This document shows positions 8,661-17,188 of a DNA stretch of 58,973 bases, piece by piece. This stretch comes from Pseudomonadota bacterium. Its GTDB lineage: Bacteria; Pseudomonadota; Alphaproteobacteria; Rhizobiales; Devosiaceae. Both the position numbers and the translations under genes were made by a program. The DNA lies in the NCBI GenBank assembly GCA_023433775.1, contig JAEYTY010000125.1, forward strand, positions 1 to 58,973. Direction: 5' to 3'. The notes below the pieces were generated by a model. The model did not search any database. It was not told the DNA's origin and saw only the letters and a program-made list of their open reading frames with translations. Every line of letters starts with the position of its first letter. The stretch's first letter is position 1.

Positions 8661-8690
8661 TGTATGTACTAGTATGGTACTGTATGGCAC
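8661..8690. promoter_or_regulatory. Three 10-bp direct repeats, probable operator between aldehyde dehydrogenase and GntR gene
   Basis: GTATG occurs at 8662, 8672 and 8682, exactly one helical turn apart, within units TGTATGTACT, AGTATGGTAC and TGTATGGCAC. TACTAGTA and GTAC also give dyad symmetry. The site lies about 40 bp before the GntR ATG and 60 bp before the divergent dehydrogenase start, so it probably overlaps both promoters. Autoregulation by the adjacent GntR protein is the simplest reading. Confidence 0.5.
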
Positions 8691-8727
8691 TGATGCATTG
8701 CCTGTCAATGCCGGGACAGGGACGACT

Positions 8728-9411
8728 ATGAGCCTCGACGTTCAAGTGCAGGAAAGCAGCGACAGCGCTGCGGCGACAATCGAGCGAGACCTGCGCCGGT
8801 CGATCATCGAACTCGATCTCTTGCCCGGCGTGCGCATGTCCGAGCAGGAGATCGCGAGCCGCCTCGGCGTATCGCGCCAGCCTGTTCGCGAGGCGCTGAT
8901 CCGGCTGGCGCATTCCCGGCTGGTCGAGGTGCGCCCCTATCGCGGCACAGTGGTGGCGCGCATTTCGGCGCAGGAGATGACCGAAGCGCTGTTCGTGCGG
9001 CAATCAGTCGAAATCGCCGTGGTAGGGAAAGCTGCGCAGTCTTTTGACGCCTGGCAGCGCAAGCGCATCGAAAGCCTGTTGCTGAAGCAGGAAGACGCCT
9101 CGGTGCAGCAGGACCATGCGGCCTTCCGCGACCATGACGAGGCCTTTCACATTGCCATTGCCAAAGGTGCGGGCGTGGGCATGGCCTGGATGGCGATTGC
9201 CGATATGAAGGCGCATGTGGACCGCGTATGCAATCTGACGCTGCGCAGCGTGGAAGACATGCAGCGCCGCGTTCGGGAGCACCGGGACATTATGGCGGCG
9301 ATTGACGCGCATGATGTCGAGGCGGCGCAGGCGGCGATGAGCACGCATCTGGGCAGCATTCTCGATGAGCTGCCGGAGCTGGAAGCGCAGCACCCAGCCC
9401 TCTTTCTCTAA
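8728..9411 (+). CDS. GntR-family regulator with FCD effector domain
   Basis: Transcriptional regulator of 227 residues. The N-terminal winged helix holds RMSEQEIASRLGVSRQPVREALIRL (about residues 32-56) and the VRPYRGTVVARIS wing. The C-terminal all-helical FCD domain has candidate metal ligands in HDEAFHIAIAKGAG, REHRDIMAAIDAHD and STHL. The start is the ATG at 8728, preceded by CAGGGACG. The open frame upstream to 8614 translates the promoter. It probably controls the divergent aldehyde dehydrogenase and itself through the 10-bp repeats. Its stop overlaps the convergent amidohydrolase by four bases. Confidence 0.88.
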   Translation: MSLDVQVQESSDSAAATIERDLRRSIIELDLLPGVRMSEQEIASRLGVSRQPVREALIRLAHSRLVEVRPYRGTVVARISAQEMTEALFVRQSVEIAVVGKAAQSFDAWQRKRIESLLLKQEDASVQQDHAAFRDHDEAFHIAIAKGAGVGMAWMAIADMKAHVDRVCNLTLRSVEDMQRRVREHRDIMAAIDAHDVEAAQAAMSTHLGSILDELPELEAQHPALFL

Positions 9412-10238
9412 ACGCGGTAGATGCGCTCGGCATTGCGGTGAAAGAGCTTTGCCTGTTCGTCGTCCGAGGCTGAGCGCACGATGTGGCGCGCGGCATTGAC
9501 CCAGTCGGTGAGGGTGCCGCCGGTGGTGGTCGCCACCGGGTGATCGGAACCCCAGACGACCCGATCCCAGCCAAAGCACTCGATGACGTGCTCGACATAG
9601 GGGCGCAGCGTTTCGGCGGTCCAGCCGGGATCGCAGTGATTGACGATGCCGGAGACCTTGCCCATGACATTGGGTAGGCTGGCGATATCCTTGAGGGCGC
9701 CGCGCCAGGGATCGAGACCCAGGCCATTGATGTCCGGATTGCCGCAATGATCGAGCACGAAGGTAACTTCGGGCACGAGTTTTGCGAGGCGAACGCCGAG
9801 ATGGAGCTGATCGGCGCGCAGGCATAGGTCGAAGGTCAGATTGTGCGGCGCAAGCAGGCGGAGATTGGCGGGGAACAGGTCGGTCAGGCTGACATCGTCC
9901 GGCACTTCATGGAGGATGCGGCGCAGGCCTTTGACCTTGCCATTGCCGGCGGCGAGAATGGTTTCGAGCTGGGCGGCGAAATTGTCGTCTTCGGGGCGGC
10001 AGGCGGCGATGGCGCCGACGACACCGGGCTGAGTGGTGACAAAGGCGGTCTCGGCGACCATGTCGGCCTCAACGACATCGACTTCCATATGCAGCGCAGA
10101 TTCAATGCCCAGCGCCTTGGCTTCGGCAAAATATTGCTCGCCCGTCCAGGGGCGATTGAGAGGGTGGCCCTCAGATATCCAGCCATAGGTGAAGCGGTCC
10201 GGATAGATCAGGTGGAGATGGGTGTCGAGAATGCGCAA
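9408..10238 (-). CDS. Amidohydrolase family 2 protein (lactonase-like TIM barrel)
   Basis: Metal-dependent TIM-barrel hydrolase of the amidohydrolase-2 family, 276 residues. The N-terminus is RILDTHLHL with the first metal-binding HxH, later FVLDHCGNPD supplies another conserved His, and RVVWGSDHPVATT supplies the catalytic aspartate region. The family includes sugar lactonases, 2-pyrone-4,6-dicarboxylate hydrolases and decarboxylases. The best start is TTG at 10238-10236, which has GGGGAGGAAATC directly upstream; the ATG at 10298 lacks such a signal. It lies between the GntR gene and the divergent N-formylglutamate amidohydrolase. Confidence 0.82.
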   Translation of the reverse strand: MRILDTHLHLIYPDRFTYGWISEGHPLNRPWTGEQYFAEAKALGIESALHMEVDVVEADMVAETAFVTTQPGVVGAIAACRPEDDNFAAQLETILAAGNGKVKGLRRILHEVPDDVSLTDLFPANLRLLAPHNLTFDLCLRADQLHLGVRLAKLVPEVTFVLDHCGNPDINGLGLDPWRGALKDIASLPNVMGKVSGIVNHCDPGWTAETLRPYVEHVIECFGWDRVVWGSDHPVATTTGGTLTDWVNAARHIVRSASDDEQAKLFHRNAERIYRV

Positions 10239-10399
10239 GATTTCCTCCCCGCGATGGAAACGCCATATGTGATAGGCGGATGGGCGTCGCAAGGGCAAGC
10301 CTTGGCAAGAGAAATCAGCGGCCTACCCGACAGGGCTATTGACAGTGAAGCCGCGCAAGCGCCTTTTCAGCTTAATCTATTCGCGCGCAGGTTTGGAAC

Positions 10400-11185
10400 G
10401 TGGACATCTTCACGGACAAAGCAGTGGTCGTGACCAATGCTCGGGGGGCATCGCCCTTCGTCATCGTCTGTGATCACGCCTCCAACCGTATTCCGACGCC
10501 CTATGGCGATATGGGGCTCTCGCCAACCGAGCGGCTGAGCCATATCGCCTGGGACCCAGGGGCGCTGGCGGTGAGCCGATTGCTGGCCGACCAGCTCGAT
10601 GCGCCGCTGGTCGAGGCGACTTTTTCGCGGTTGATCATCGACCCCAATCGCGATCTCGATGCGCCGGACCTGATCTGGACTTTGTCGGAAGCGACACGCA
10701 TTGCCGCCAATGAGAACCTGCCCAGCGCGGAACGCGACCACCGGATCGCCCGCTATCACCGGCCCTATCACAGCGCGATAGAGACGCTGCTGGAAGCGCG
10801 GCGCAATGCCGGACAGGAAGCGATCCTGGTCTGCGTGCATTCCTTCACGCCGGTCTATCTGGGAAAGACCCGGCCCTGGCCGATCGGCATTTTGCACGGC
10901 ACACATAGCGGATTTTCCGAGGCCCTGCGCGACGCGCTGGCGGCGGAGCACCCCGATCTCAATATCGGCTGGAACCAGCCCTATGCCGCGCTCAACGGCG
11001 TGACCCTGACGCTGGAGCGGCACGGGGACGCGCGGGGGCTCGATGCCACCATGATCGAAATCCGCAACGACGAAATCCTGACGCCCGACGGCGCGGCCCT
11101 GTGGTCCGACCGACTGGCAAAGGGACTGACGGCCGCGCATCAGCAGAGATTGGAGGCGCGGAACTTTCACAAATTCAGCTTTTAG
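10400..11185 (+). CDS. N-formylglutamate amidohydrolase family protein
   Basis: Zinc-hydrolase-fold protein of 261 residues. It has VCDHASNRIPTPYGDMG, HIAWDPGA, DPNRD, a long HRIARYHRPYH helix, CVHSFTPV and a late ERHGDARG, the usual N-formylglutamate amidohydrolase pattern. The classical reaction, release of glutamate from N-formylglutamate, is the last step of one histidine route, but no hut gene is nearby. It is the first gene of an apparent operon with the APC permease (17-bp gap) and the glutamine-synthetase-like ligase, so it may act on another N-substituted glutamate derivative (inference). Confidence 0.85.
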   Translation: MDIFTDKAVVVTNARGASPFVIVCDHASNRIPTPYGDMGLSPTERLSHIAWDPGALAVSRLLADQLDAPLVEATFSRLIIDPNRDLDAPDLIWTLSEATRIAANENLPSAERDHRIARYHRPYHSAIETLLEARRNAGQEAILVCVHSFTPVYLGKTRPWPIGILHGTHSGFSEALRDALAAEHPDLNIGWNQPYAALNGVTLTLERHGDARGLDATMIEIRNDEILTPDGAALWSDRLAKGLTAAHQQRLEARNFHKFSF

Positions 11186-11202
11186 ACAAATGTCAGGGGG
11201 AC

Positions 11203-12690
11203 ATGACGATGGCTGAGACGAAGAAGGTAGGAAGCGTTGCCTATGCGACGCGCGACAAGTCATATTTCGAAAAGCGCGGCCTGATCCGCCACGCCAGTGC
11301 GGTTCACCTCTGGGCATTGGGCGTGGGCGCGGTGATCTCGGGCCATTTCTCGGGTTGGAATGGCGGGCTGCTGCAGGGCGGCTGGGGCGGAATGCTCATT
11401 GCCACCATCCTCATTGGTATCATGTATCTGGGGCTCACCTTCGCCATTGCGGAAATGAGCCCTGCCCTGCCCCATACCGGGGCGGCCTATTCCTTCGCCC
11501 GCACGGCCATGGGGCCCTGGGGCGGTTTCCTCACGGGTCTCGCTGAAAACGTCGAATATGTTCTGACGCCGGCCGTTATCGTCTTCTTCAACGGCTCCTA
11601 TCTCACCGGTATTTTCGAGACGCCGGACAGTTTCCAACCGGTCTGGTGGGTGCTGGCCTATATCGCCTTTGTGGGCCTCAATATCTGGGGCGTGGCGCTG
11701 AGCTTCCGCGTAACGCTGGTGGTGACGCTGCTGGCGCTGGCGTGTCTGCTGGTGTTCTGGATATCTGCTATTCCCAATGTGGATTTTGGACGCTGGGCGC
11801 TCAATATCGGCGAGGGCGGCGTCGAACTGCCGGAGGGCAATGGACCCTTCCTGCCCAATGGCATTCTGGGGATTTTCCTCGCCATGCCCTTCGCGGTCTG
11901 GCTGTTCCTTGCCATCGAGCAATTGCCGCTTGCCGCTGAAGAATCCATCGACCCGAAAAAGGACATGCCGCGCGGCATTATCCTTGGCTTCCTGACCCTG
12001 GTGGTTTCGGCCCTGGCCATTCTGACCCTCAACCCGTCAGTGGTCGGCATTGGCTCGTTTGCGCTGGGTTCGTCCGGTGAACCGCTGCTGGACGGTTTCC
12101 GGGCCATCTATGGCGACGGCATTGCCAAGGGGCTGGCACTGGTAGCGGTGCTGGGGCTGATCGCTTCGTTTCACACCATCATCTTCGCGCAGGGCAGGCA
12201 GATCTTCTCGCTGAGCCGGGCGGGGTATTTTCCGACCTTCCTGTCGGTGACCCATGACAGCCGCAAGACGCCGCATCTGGCCATGGTTGCCGGGGCGCTG
12301 CTGGGCCTCGTCGTGATCCTGACCGTTTGGTTCCTGGCCGGCGAGGAGAACCGCGGCTCGGTGATCGGGTTTACGCTGCTGAACATGGCCGTGTTTGGCG
12401 CCATGCTGAGCTATGTGCTGCAGGCGGTGAGCTTTATCCTGCTGCGGGTCAACCAGCCCAATATCGAGCGGCCCTTCCGCAATCCGCTGGGCATCCCGGG
12501 CGCAGCCCTGACCGTGATCATCGCCGCCGTGACCATCTATTTCCAGGTGACGGGGGACGCAGCCTATCGGGCCGGGATTATCGGCGTCGCCATCTGGTTT
12601 GCGGTGTTCATCGCCTATTTTGCGCTGATCGGCCGGCACAAGCTGATCCTGTCGCCTGAGGAAGAATTTGCCCTCGAGCACGGCAAATAG
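11203..12690 (+). CDS. APC-superfamily amino acid/amine permease (ethanolamine-permease-like)
   Basis: Integral inner-membrane permease of 495 residues with about twelve hydrophobic segments. The first helix region, HLWALGVGAVISGHFSGWN, is typical of the ethanolamine permease branch, and FAIAEMSPALPHTGAAYSF is the conserved APC loop. The start is ATG 11203 (MTMAETKK) with CAGGGGG just upstream; the frame before it overlaps the previous gene. It is followed by a hairpin and then the glutamine-synthetase-like gene. Substrate class (ethanolamine, a polyamine or an amino acid) is inferred from family and context only. Confidence 0.87.
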   Translation: MTMAETKKVGSVAYATRDKSYFEKRGLIRHASAVHLWALGVGAVISGHFSGWNGGLLQGGWGGMLIATILIGIMYLGLTFAIAEMSPALPHTGAAYSFARTAMGPWGGFLTGLAENVEYVLTPAVIVFFNGSYLTGIFETPDSFQPVWWVLAYIAFVGLNIWGVALSFRVTLVVTLLALACLLVFWISAIPNVDFGRWALNIGEGGVELPEGNGPFLPNGILGIFLAMPFAVWLFLAIEQLPLAAEESIDPKKDMPRGIILGFLTLVVSALAILTLNPSVVGIGSFALGSSGEPLLDGFRAIYGDGIAKGLALVAVLGLIASFHTIIFAQGRQIFSLSRAGYFPTFLSVTHDSRKTPHLAMVAGALLGLVVILTVWFLAGEENRGSVIGFTLLNMAVFGAMLSYVLQAVSFILLRVNQPNIERPFRNPLGIPGAALTVIIAAVTIYFQVTGDAAYRAGIIGVAIWFAVFIAYFALIGRHKLILSPEEEFALEHGK

Positions 12691-12711
12691 GCTTTCGCTT
12701 CCAACGCATAT

Positions 12712-12735
12712 TCACCCCGGCCAACGCCGGGGTGA
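12712..12735. other. Strong intergenic hairpin between permease and ligase genes
   Basis: TCACCCCGGC and GCCGGGGTGA form a perfect 10-bp stem around a 4-nt loop. No T-run follows, so it looks more like an mRNA-stabilising or partial-attenuation hairpin within the operon than a full terminator. Confidence 0.6.
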
Positions 12736-12762
12736 TCGCTGTTCGCAACAGGAAATCATGCC

Positions 12763-14121
12763 ATGGGCTATAGTCTTGCCGAGCTGAAAAAGGACGTCGC
12801 GTCCGGCGCAATCGACACTGTGCTGGTGGCTTTTCCCGATATGCAGGGGCGGCTGATCGGCAAACGGTTTCAGGCCGGCTTCTTCCTCGACGGGGCCATG
12901 TACGAGACCCATGGCTGCGACTATCTGCTGGCCGACGATATCGACATGGAGCCGGTGCCCGGCTATGCGGCGGCCAATTGGGGCAAGGGCTATGGCGATT
13001 TCGTCATGAAGCCCGACATGACGACGCTGATGAAATGCACCTGGCTCGAGGGTACGGCGCTGGTGCTGGCCGATGTGCTCGACCACCACCATCATGAGCC
13101 TGTTCCGCACGCGCCGCGCAATATCCTCAAGCGCCAATTGGCGCGGCTGGAGGCGATGGGGCTCTCGGCAAACTTCGCCAGCGAACTGGAATTTTATCTC
13201 TTTGACGAGAGCTTCCGCTCGGCCTTTGACAAGGGCTATCGGGACCTCAATGCCGCCGGCTATTACATCGAGGATTACCACATCTTCCAGACCACCAAGG
13301 AAGAAGGGGTGATGCGGGCGCTGCGCAATCATCTCAATGCCTCGGGCATTCCGGTCGAAAATTCCAAGGGCGAATGGGGCCCGGGCCAGGAAGAAATCAA
13401 TGTGCGCTATGCCGAAGCGCTGACCATGGCGGACCGGCATGTGGTGATCAAAAACGCCACCAAGGAAATCGCCTATGCCCAGGGCAAGGCAGTGACCTTC
13501 ATGGCCAAGTGGGATTATGAATTGGCCGGCTCATCGAGCCATATCCACATGTCGCTGGCCAAGGGCGGCAAGAACGCCTTTATCGATGGCGCGGACGCGC
13601 GGGGCATGTCGGCGCTGATGAAGCAGTTCATGGCGGGCCTCCTCACCTATGCCGGGGACATCACCTATTTCCTCGCGCCCTATATCAATTCCTACAAGCG
13701 CTTTCAGGTGGGGACTTTTGCGCCCACCAAGGCGATCTGGAGCAGCGACAACCGCACGGCGGGCTTCCGCCTTTGCGGCGAGAACACCAAGGGCATACGC
13801 GTCGAATGCCGGATCGGCGGGGCTGACCTTAATCCATACCTCGCCTATGCGGCGCTGATCGCTGCGGGGCTGAAGGGCATTGAGGACAAGCTGGAGCTGG
13901 AGCCGCCGTTTTCGGGCGATGCCTATTCGGGCAAGAAGTTGCGCGAGGTGCACAAGACACTGCGCGACGCCATTGCGGCGCTCAGAAAATCCAAAATGCT
14001 GGTCGCGGCTTTGGGGCAGGATGTGGTGGACCATTATGTCCATACCGCTGAATGGGAGCAGTTTGAATATGACCGCCGCGTGACCGACTGGGAGCGCAAG
14101 CGGGGCTTTGAGCGGACTTAA
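12763..14121 (+). CDS. Glutamine-synthetase-like gamma-glutamyl-amine ligase (type III)
   Basis: ATP-dependent glutamate ligase of the glutamine synthetase fold, 452 residues. It has the beta-grasp N-terminus (DMQGRLIGKRF), the catalytic ELEFYLF, GEWGPGQEEINVRYAEAL, the ATP-site SSSHIHMSL, and FRLCGENTKGIRVECRIGGADLNPYLAYAALIAAG. It lacks the GlnA adenylylation loop and is of the class that glutamylates amines such as putrescine or ethanolamine. Being beside an ethanolamine/putrescine-type permease and near an aldehyde dehydrogenase supports a gamma-glutamylated-amine pathway. The amine is unknown. Confidence 0.88.
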   Translation: MGYSLAELKKDVASGAIDTVLVAFPDMQGRLIGKRFQAGFFLDGAMYETHGCDYLLADDIDMEPVPGYAAANWGKGYGDFVMKPDMTTLMKCTWLEGTALVLADVLDHHHHEPVPHAPRNILKRQLARLEAMGLSANFASELEFYLFDESFRSAFDKGYRDLNAAGYYIEDYHIFQTTKEEGVMRALRNHLNASGIPVENSKGEWGPGQEEINVRYAEALTMADRHVVIKNATKEIAYAQGKAVTFMAKWDYELAGSSSHIHMSLAKGGKNAFIDGADARGMSALMKQFMAGLLTYAGDITYFLAPYINSYKRFQVGTFAPTKAIWSSDNRTAGFRLCGENTKGIRVECRIGGADLNPYLAYAALIAAGLKGIEDKLELEPPFSGDAYSGKKLREVHKTLRDAIAALRKSKMLVAALGQDVVDHYVHTAEWEQFEYDRRVTDWERKRGFERT

Positions 14122-14133
14122 AGCTGTTTAGTC

Positions 14134-14177
14134 GCGTTTCCGAACCGCAAAACCGTTACCACTTTTGCTGGAAACGC
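14134..14177. repeat. Short dispersed-type intergenic hairpin repeat
   Basis: GCGTTTCC (14134-14141) pairs with GGAAACGC (14170-14177) around an AACCGCAAAACCG...TTTTGCT interior. This arrangement, with the words TTTTGC and GGAAACGC, is like a small repeat family I recognise from rhizobial intergenic spaces. It separates the convergent ligase and D-threonine-aldolase-like genes and could end transcription from either side. Confidence 0.55.
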
Positions 14178-14178
14178 T

Positions 14179-15240
14179 TTAGTCCACCCTGCCCCGCGCG
14201 GCCACGGCGACCGTCTCGACCAATTGGCCATTCTGGACCAAATGAACATGGTCGTAGAGATTGCTGACCGGGCAACAATGATTGGGGATGATGCGGATCG
14301 TGTCGCCGATAGCGGGCTTTTGCGTGCAATCGGAGAGGTCGATGGTGCCGTGCTCTTCACTGAGCCCCACGATCCGGGCATTGGGATATTCGACAACATA
14401 GCCATAGCCCGTAAGGCCGAGCAGGTCGCTGGTCAGCGCCTTGGAGCCCGCGTCGATAATGGCGCGATCGGGCGTGGGGTGAGACACCACGGTGGCGAGG
14501 ACGGTCAAGGCGCATTCCTCGAATGTGGCGGCGCCGGCGGCGACCTGGGAGCGGTCCATATAGATATAGGTGCCGGGGCGATATTCGGTCGCGACCCCGG
14601 CCTCGTTGCTGTGCCAGAGATCGGGCGTACCGCCGGTGGTGATGGTGGGGACGGCAATATCGTGTTCGTCAAAGAGGGCTTTGGCACGGCGGAGCCAGGA
14701 GGCGGTCTCGCGGTATTTGCCGGCAGCGGGGTAGGTCATCAGTCCGGCAAAGGCGAGGCCGGGCGCGGCGAGAATGGCGCGGGTCAGCGCCAACGCCACA
14801 TCGGGTGACTGAACGCCGCAGCGGCCGCCACCGGTATCGCATTCGACAAAGACGCCGAGCCTGTGGTCGGGATCGGTGAAGGTTGCGGCGAGGCCGGCGA
14901 CGCATTCGGGGCTGTCGGCAACAACGCTTATGGTGATCCGCTGGTGCAAGGCTTTGAGACGATTGAGCTTTTTGGTGCCGATGACGTTGAAGGTCAGCAA
15001 CATGTCGGTGAGACCGGCATCGGCCATGACTTCGGCTTCGCCCAGTTTCTGCACGGTAATGCCAACGGCGCCGAGATCCATCTGCCATTGCGCAAAGCGG
15101 GGGAGCTTGTGGGTCTTGATATGCGGGCGCAGGCGCAATTGTGCTTTATCGGCAAAGGCTTGGGCCTTGCGGAGGTTGAACTCGACGCGATCAAGATCGA
15201 TCAGAACGGCGGGTGTGTCGATCTCGGAATAATGGGTCAT
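14179..15240 (-). CDS. PLP-dependent D-threonine aldolase / D-serine dehydratase family enzyme
   Basis: Fold-type III PLP enzyme of 353 residues with an alanine-racemase-like N-terminal barrel and a DSD1-type C-terminal domain. The Schiff-base lysine should be in RPHIKTHK (about residue 42). The C-terminal metal motif is NHCCPVSNLYDH, which fits the His-x-Cys zinc site of this family. GDTGGGRCGV-like and TTGGTPDL segments bind the PLP phosphate. Members cleave D-threonine or related D-3-hydroxy amino acids, or dehydrate D-serine; which one cannot be told here. It is convergent with the ligase gene and separated by 220 bp from the che operon. Confidence 0.84.
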   Translation of the reverse strand: MTHYSEIDTPAVLIDLDRVEFNLRKAQAFADKAQLRLRPHIKTHKLPRFAQWQMDLGAVGITVQKLGEAEVMADAGLTDMLLTFNVIGTKKLNRLKALHQRITISVVADSPECVAGLAATFTDPDHRLGVFVECDTGGGRCGVQSPDVALALTRAILAAPGLAFAGLMTYPAAGKYRETASWLRRAKALFDEHDIAVPTITTGGTPDLWHSNEAGVATEYRPGTYIYMDRSQVAAGAATFEECALTVLATVVSHPTPDRAIIDAGSKALTSDLLGLTGYGYVVEYPNARIVGLSEEHGTIDLSDCTQKPAIGDTIRIIPNHCCPVSNLYDHVHLVQNGQLVETVAVAARGRVD

Positions 15241-15404
15241 CGCTGCGCCGTTGTTTCATTGACGAAGCACAGCGTAACCGAACCGAAATGACTAGCAAAT
15301 GAAGCGTTGGTGTCGCAGTCCAGGACTATTGGTTAGCAGACTGTTAACATTGAGCGTCGCGGAGTGAGCGATCGATGGTGAACGGTGTCAGATTGACCGG
15401 TAGC

Positions 15405-15444
15405 GAAACGAAAACCGGCTGCGAAGGTCATTTCGCACCCGGTT
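15405..15444 (-). terminator. Rho-independent-type terminator of the che operon
   Basis: Minus strand: AACCGGGTGCGAA, a 6-nt loop, then TTCGCAGCCGGTT followed by TTCGTTTCG. The stem is 13 bp with one G-G mismatch. It lies just past the last gene of the leftward chemotaxis operon. The T-tract is interrupted by CG. Confidence 0.65.
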
Positions 15445-15460
15445 CTGTCCGTCACTCAAA

Positions 15461-17188
15461 CTAGAACATCATCGCGTCGAGATCGTCCTCTGGCACGGCT
15501 TCCGGAACCGACGCTGCTGCGGCGCCGCCGAAGAGGCGGGTATGGGCCGCGCGCTCGGCTTCCATCGTGTACATCTTGCGCAGTGCTTCGATGATGCCGG
15601 CAGGCCCGGACGACAATTGCGCCGGGGGCTCGTCCTGGCTGAGGCTGGCGATTTCGATGCCGACATCTTCCATGGCCTCGGCGAGAGCCGACTGGCCCGA
15701 GATGCCGCGCGCCGCTGCGTCGAGCGCAGCAATGACCTTTGGACCATCGGTATTGAGGCTGGCCAGAGCGGTGGCGAGCTGTTGGTCGAGGCCGGTGAGC
15801 AATTGCAGAGCCCGCATGGCCTGCTGTTCGAGTTCGCCGATCTTGCTGGCCCCATCGGCGGCGGCAGCGGCGCCGAACGCGCTGGCGAGCACCGAGGCTT
15901 CGTTGAGGCGTCCCATGGCGTTTTCGGCGGCGACGACTGTTTCGGTGGTCAATTCACGCAGCTGGCTGGCGATGACGGTGAGCGAGGCGCCGCGGGGGCC
16001 AAGCTGTGCACAGCGCACGGCGGCGTTTAGGCTGACGAGCCGCATATTGGCTTCGATGTCCTGCACCGCGCCGACATGTTCGAGCAATACGCCTACGGTG
16101 TTCTGGACGGCGGAAGCGACGGCTTCGAGCTTGGCGCGCTCGGTTTCAAAGTCGCGCAGAATGGTGACCGCAACGCGCAGTTGGGCGCTGAGATTGGCGA
16201 TGGCCGAGCTCTTGCCGGCATCGGCGCCATAGAGGCTGCGGCTGCTGGCCATGATCGTGTCGGCGTCGCTGGCCAAAGCTTCCAGGGACTGATCCGCCTC
16301 GCCCACTTCATTGGCGAAATCGCTGGCCGTTTCGGCCAGTTGCAGTTGTTCAAGCGCAGCAATGGCGGCGATGGCTTCGGCCTTTTCACCATCCTCCAAC
16401 GTGACGCCCAGCGCGGGCTGGCCCTCGACCAGCAGAGCGAGCGCTTCGAGACCAGCTTCGACATGTTCGAGCCGCTGGCGGGTGGCGTCGCCAACCTGCA
16501 GCGCCATGACGGCGCTGCCGATACGGCCGACAATCTGGCGGGAGACGCGACTGGTTTCGGCGCTGCCTTCCACGGCTGCGGCACGCTGTTCGTCCAGCGC
16601 TGACAATGTCTGGGTCAGGTTATTGGCGAGGCCGGAAAGGGTGTGGGCATGGGCGGATTCAAAGCGGGCGCGCTGGGATGCGGCGCGGTCGACCTCGCCG
16701 GTCAACTGGCGGTAAACCTGCGAAAAATCCTGGATGGTGTGGCTGGCCGAGTCCGAGAGTGACGCGATGTCGGTGGTAAAGACATCGAAATCATCACTGT
16801 CGCCGACAATGCCGGCGGCGGTGACGCGGGCATTGACCGAGACGATGCCCATCATCTTGACTGTGCGGCGTAATTCGCCAATCGGGCTATTGGCGGCGGC
16901 GACGACCTCGACGAGGCGCGCAAGATCGGCCTTTTCCTGGGCAAAGGTTTCCGACAATTCAGCAGCGGTGCTCGCGACAGCGCTCAGATGGCTGCTGGCT
17001 TCGGCGACGTCGGCGCCCTGCAAGGCGGCGGGCAGCGCTTCGAAGAGGCGCGTCAGCTTGTTGAGCATGGCCGCGCCATCGGTGAGGCGCGCGCCAACAT
17101 TGACGAAAGTGGTTTCGATTTTCTGGCGGGGGCCGGCAAGGCTCGCCGCCATGCGGCGGATGCTGGCGGGATTGACCACGTCGCTCAT
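15461..17188 (-). CDS. Soluble, degenerate chemoreceptor-like coiled-coil protein at the end of the che operon
   Basis: Protein of 575 residues, Ala/Glu-rich and predicted almost wholly helical, with no signal peptide or membrane helix. Two segments recall the hairpin tip of methyl-accepting proteins but are eroded. One is near residue 115 (MGIVSVNARVTAAG...). The other is near 385 (MRLVSLNAAVRCAQLGPRG), where receptors have LALNAAVEAARAGEHGRGF. The Glu and Gly residues that contact CheA/CheW are missing. The tail ends DDLDAMMF. Its ATG overlaps the cheB stop by four bases, so it is translated with the che genes. A scaffold, adaptor or dominant-negative receptor role is inference; no known family is certain. 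Confidence 0.7.
   Translation of the reverse strand: MSDVVNPASIRRMAASLAGPRQKIETTFVNVGARLTDGAAMLNKLTRLFEALPAALQGADVAEASSHLSAVASTAAELSETFAQEKADLARLVEVVAAANSPIGELRRTVKMMGIVSVNARVTAAGIVGDSDDFDVFTTDIASLSDSASHTIQDFSQVYRQLTGEVDRAASQRARFESAHAHTLSGLANNLTQTLSALDEQRAAAVEGSAETSRVSRQIVGRIGSAVMALQVGDATRQRLEHVEAGLEALALLVEGQPALGVTLEDGEKAEAIAAIAALEQLQLAETASDFANEVGEADQSLEALASDADTIMASSRSLYGADAGKSSAIANLSAQLRVAVTILRDFETERAKLEAVASAVQNTVGVLLEHVGAVQDIEANMRLVSLNAAVRCAQLGPRGASLTVIASQLRELTTETVVAAENAMGRLNEASVLASAFGAAAAADGASKIGELEQQAMRALQLLTGLDQQLATALASLNTDGPKVIAALDAAARGISGQSALAEAMEDVGIEIASLSQDEPPAQLSSGPAGIIEALRKMYTMEAERAAHTRLFGGAAAASVPEAVPEDDLDAMMF

Noticed and set aside
10400..11185. Histidine degradation (hut) role for the N-formylglutamate amidohydrolase
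   Set aside because: No hutH, hutU, hutI or hutF is in the neighbourhood; the partners are an amine-type permease and a glutamyl ligase.
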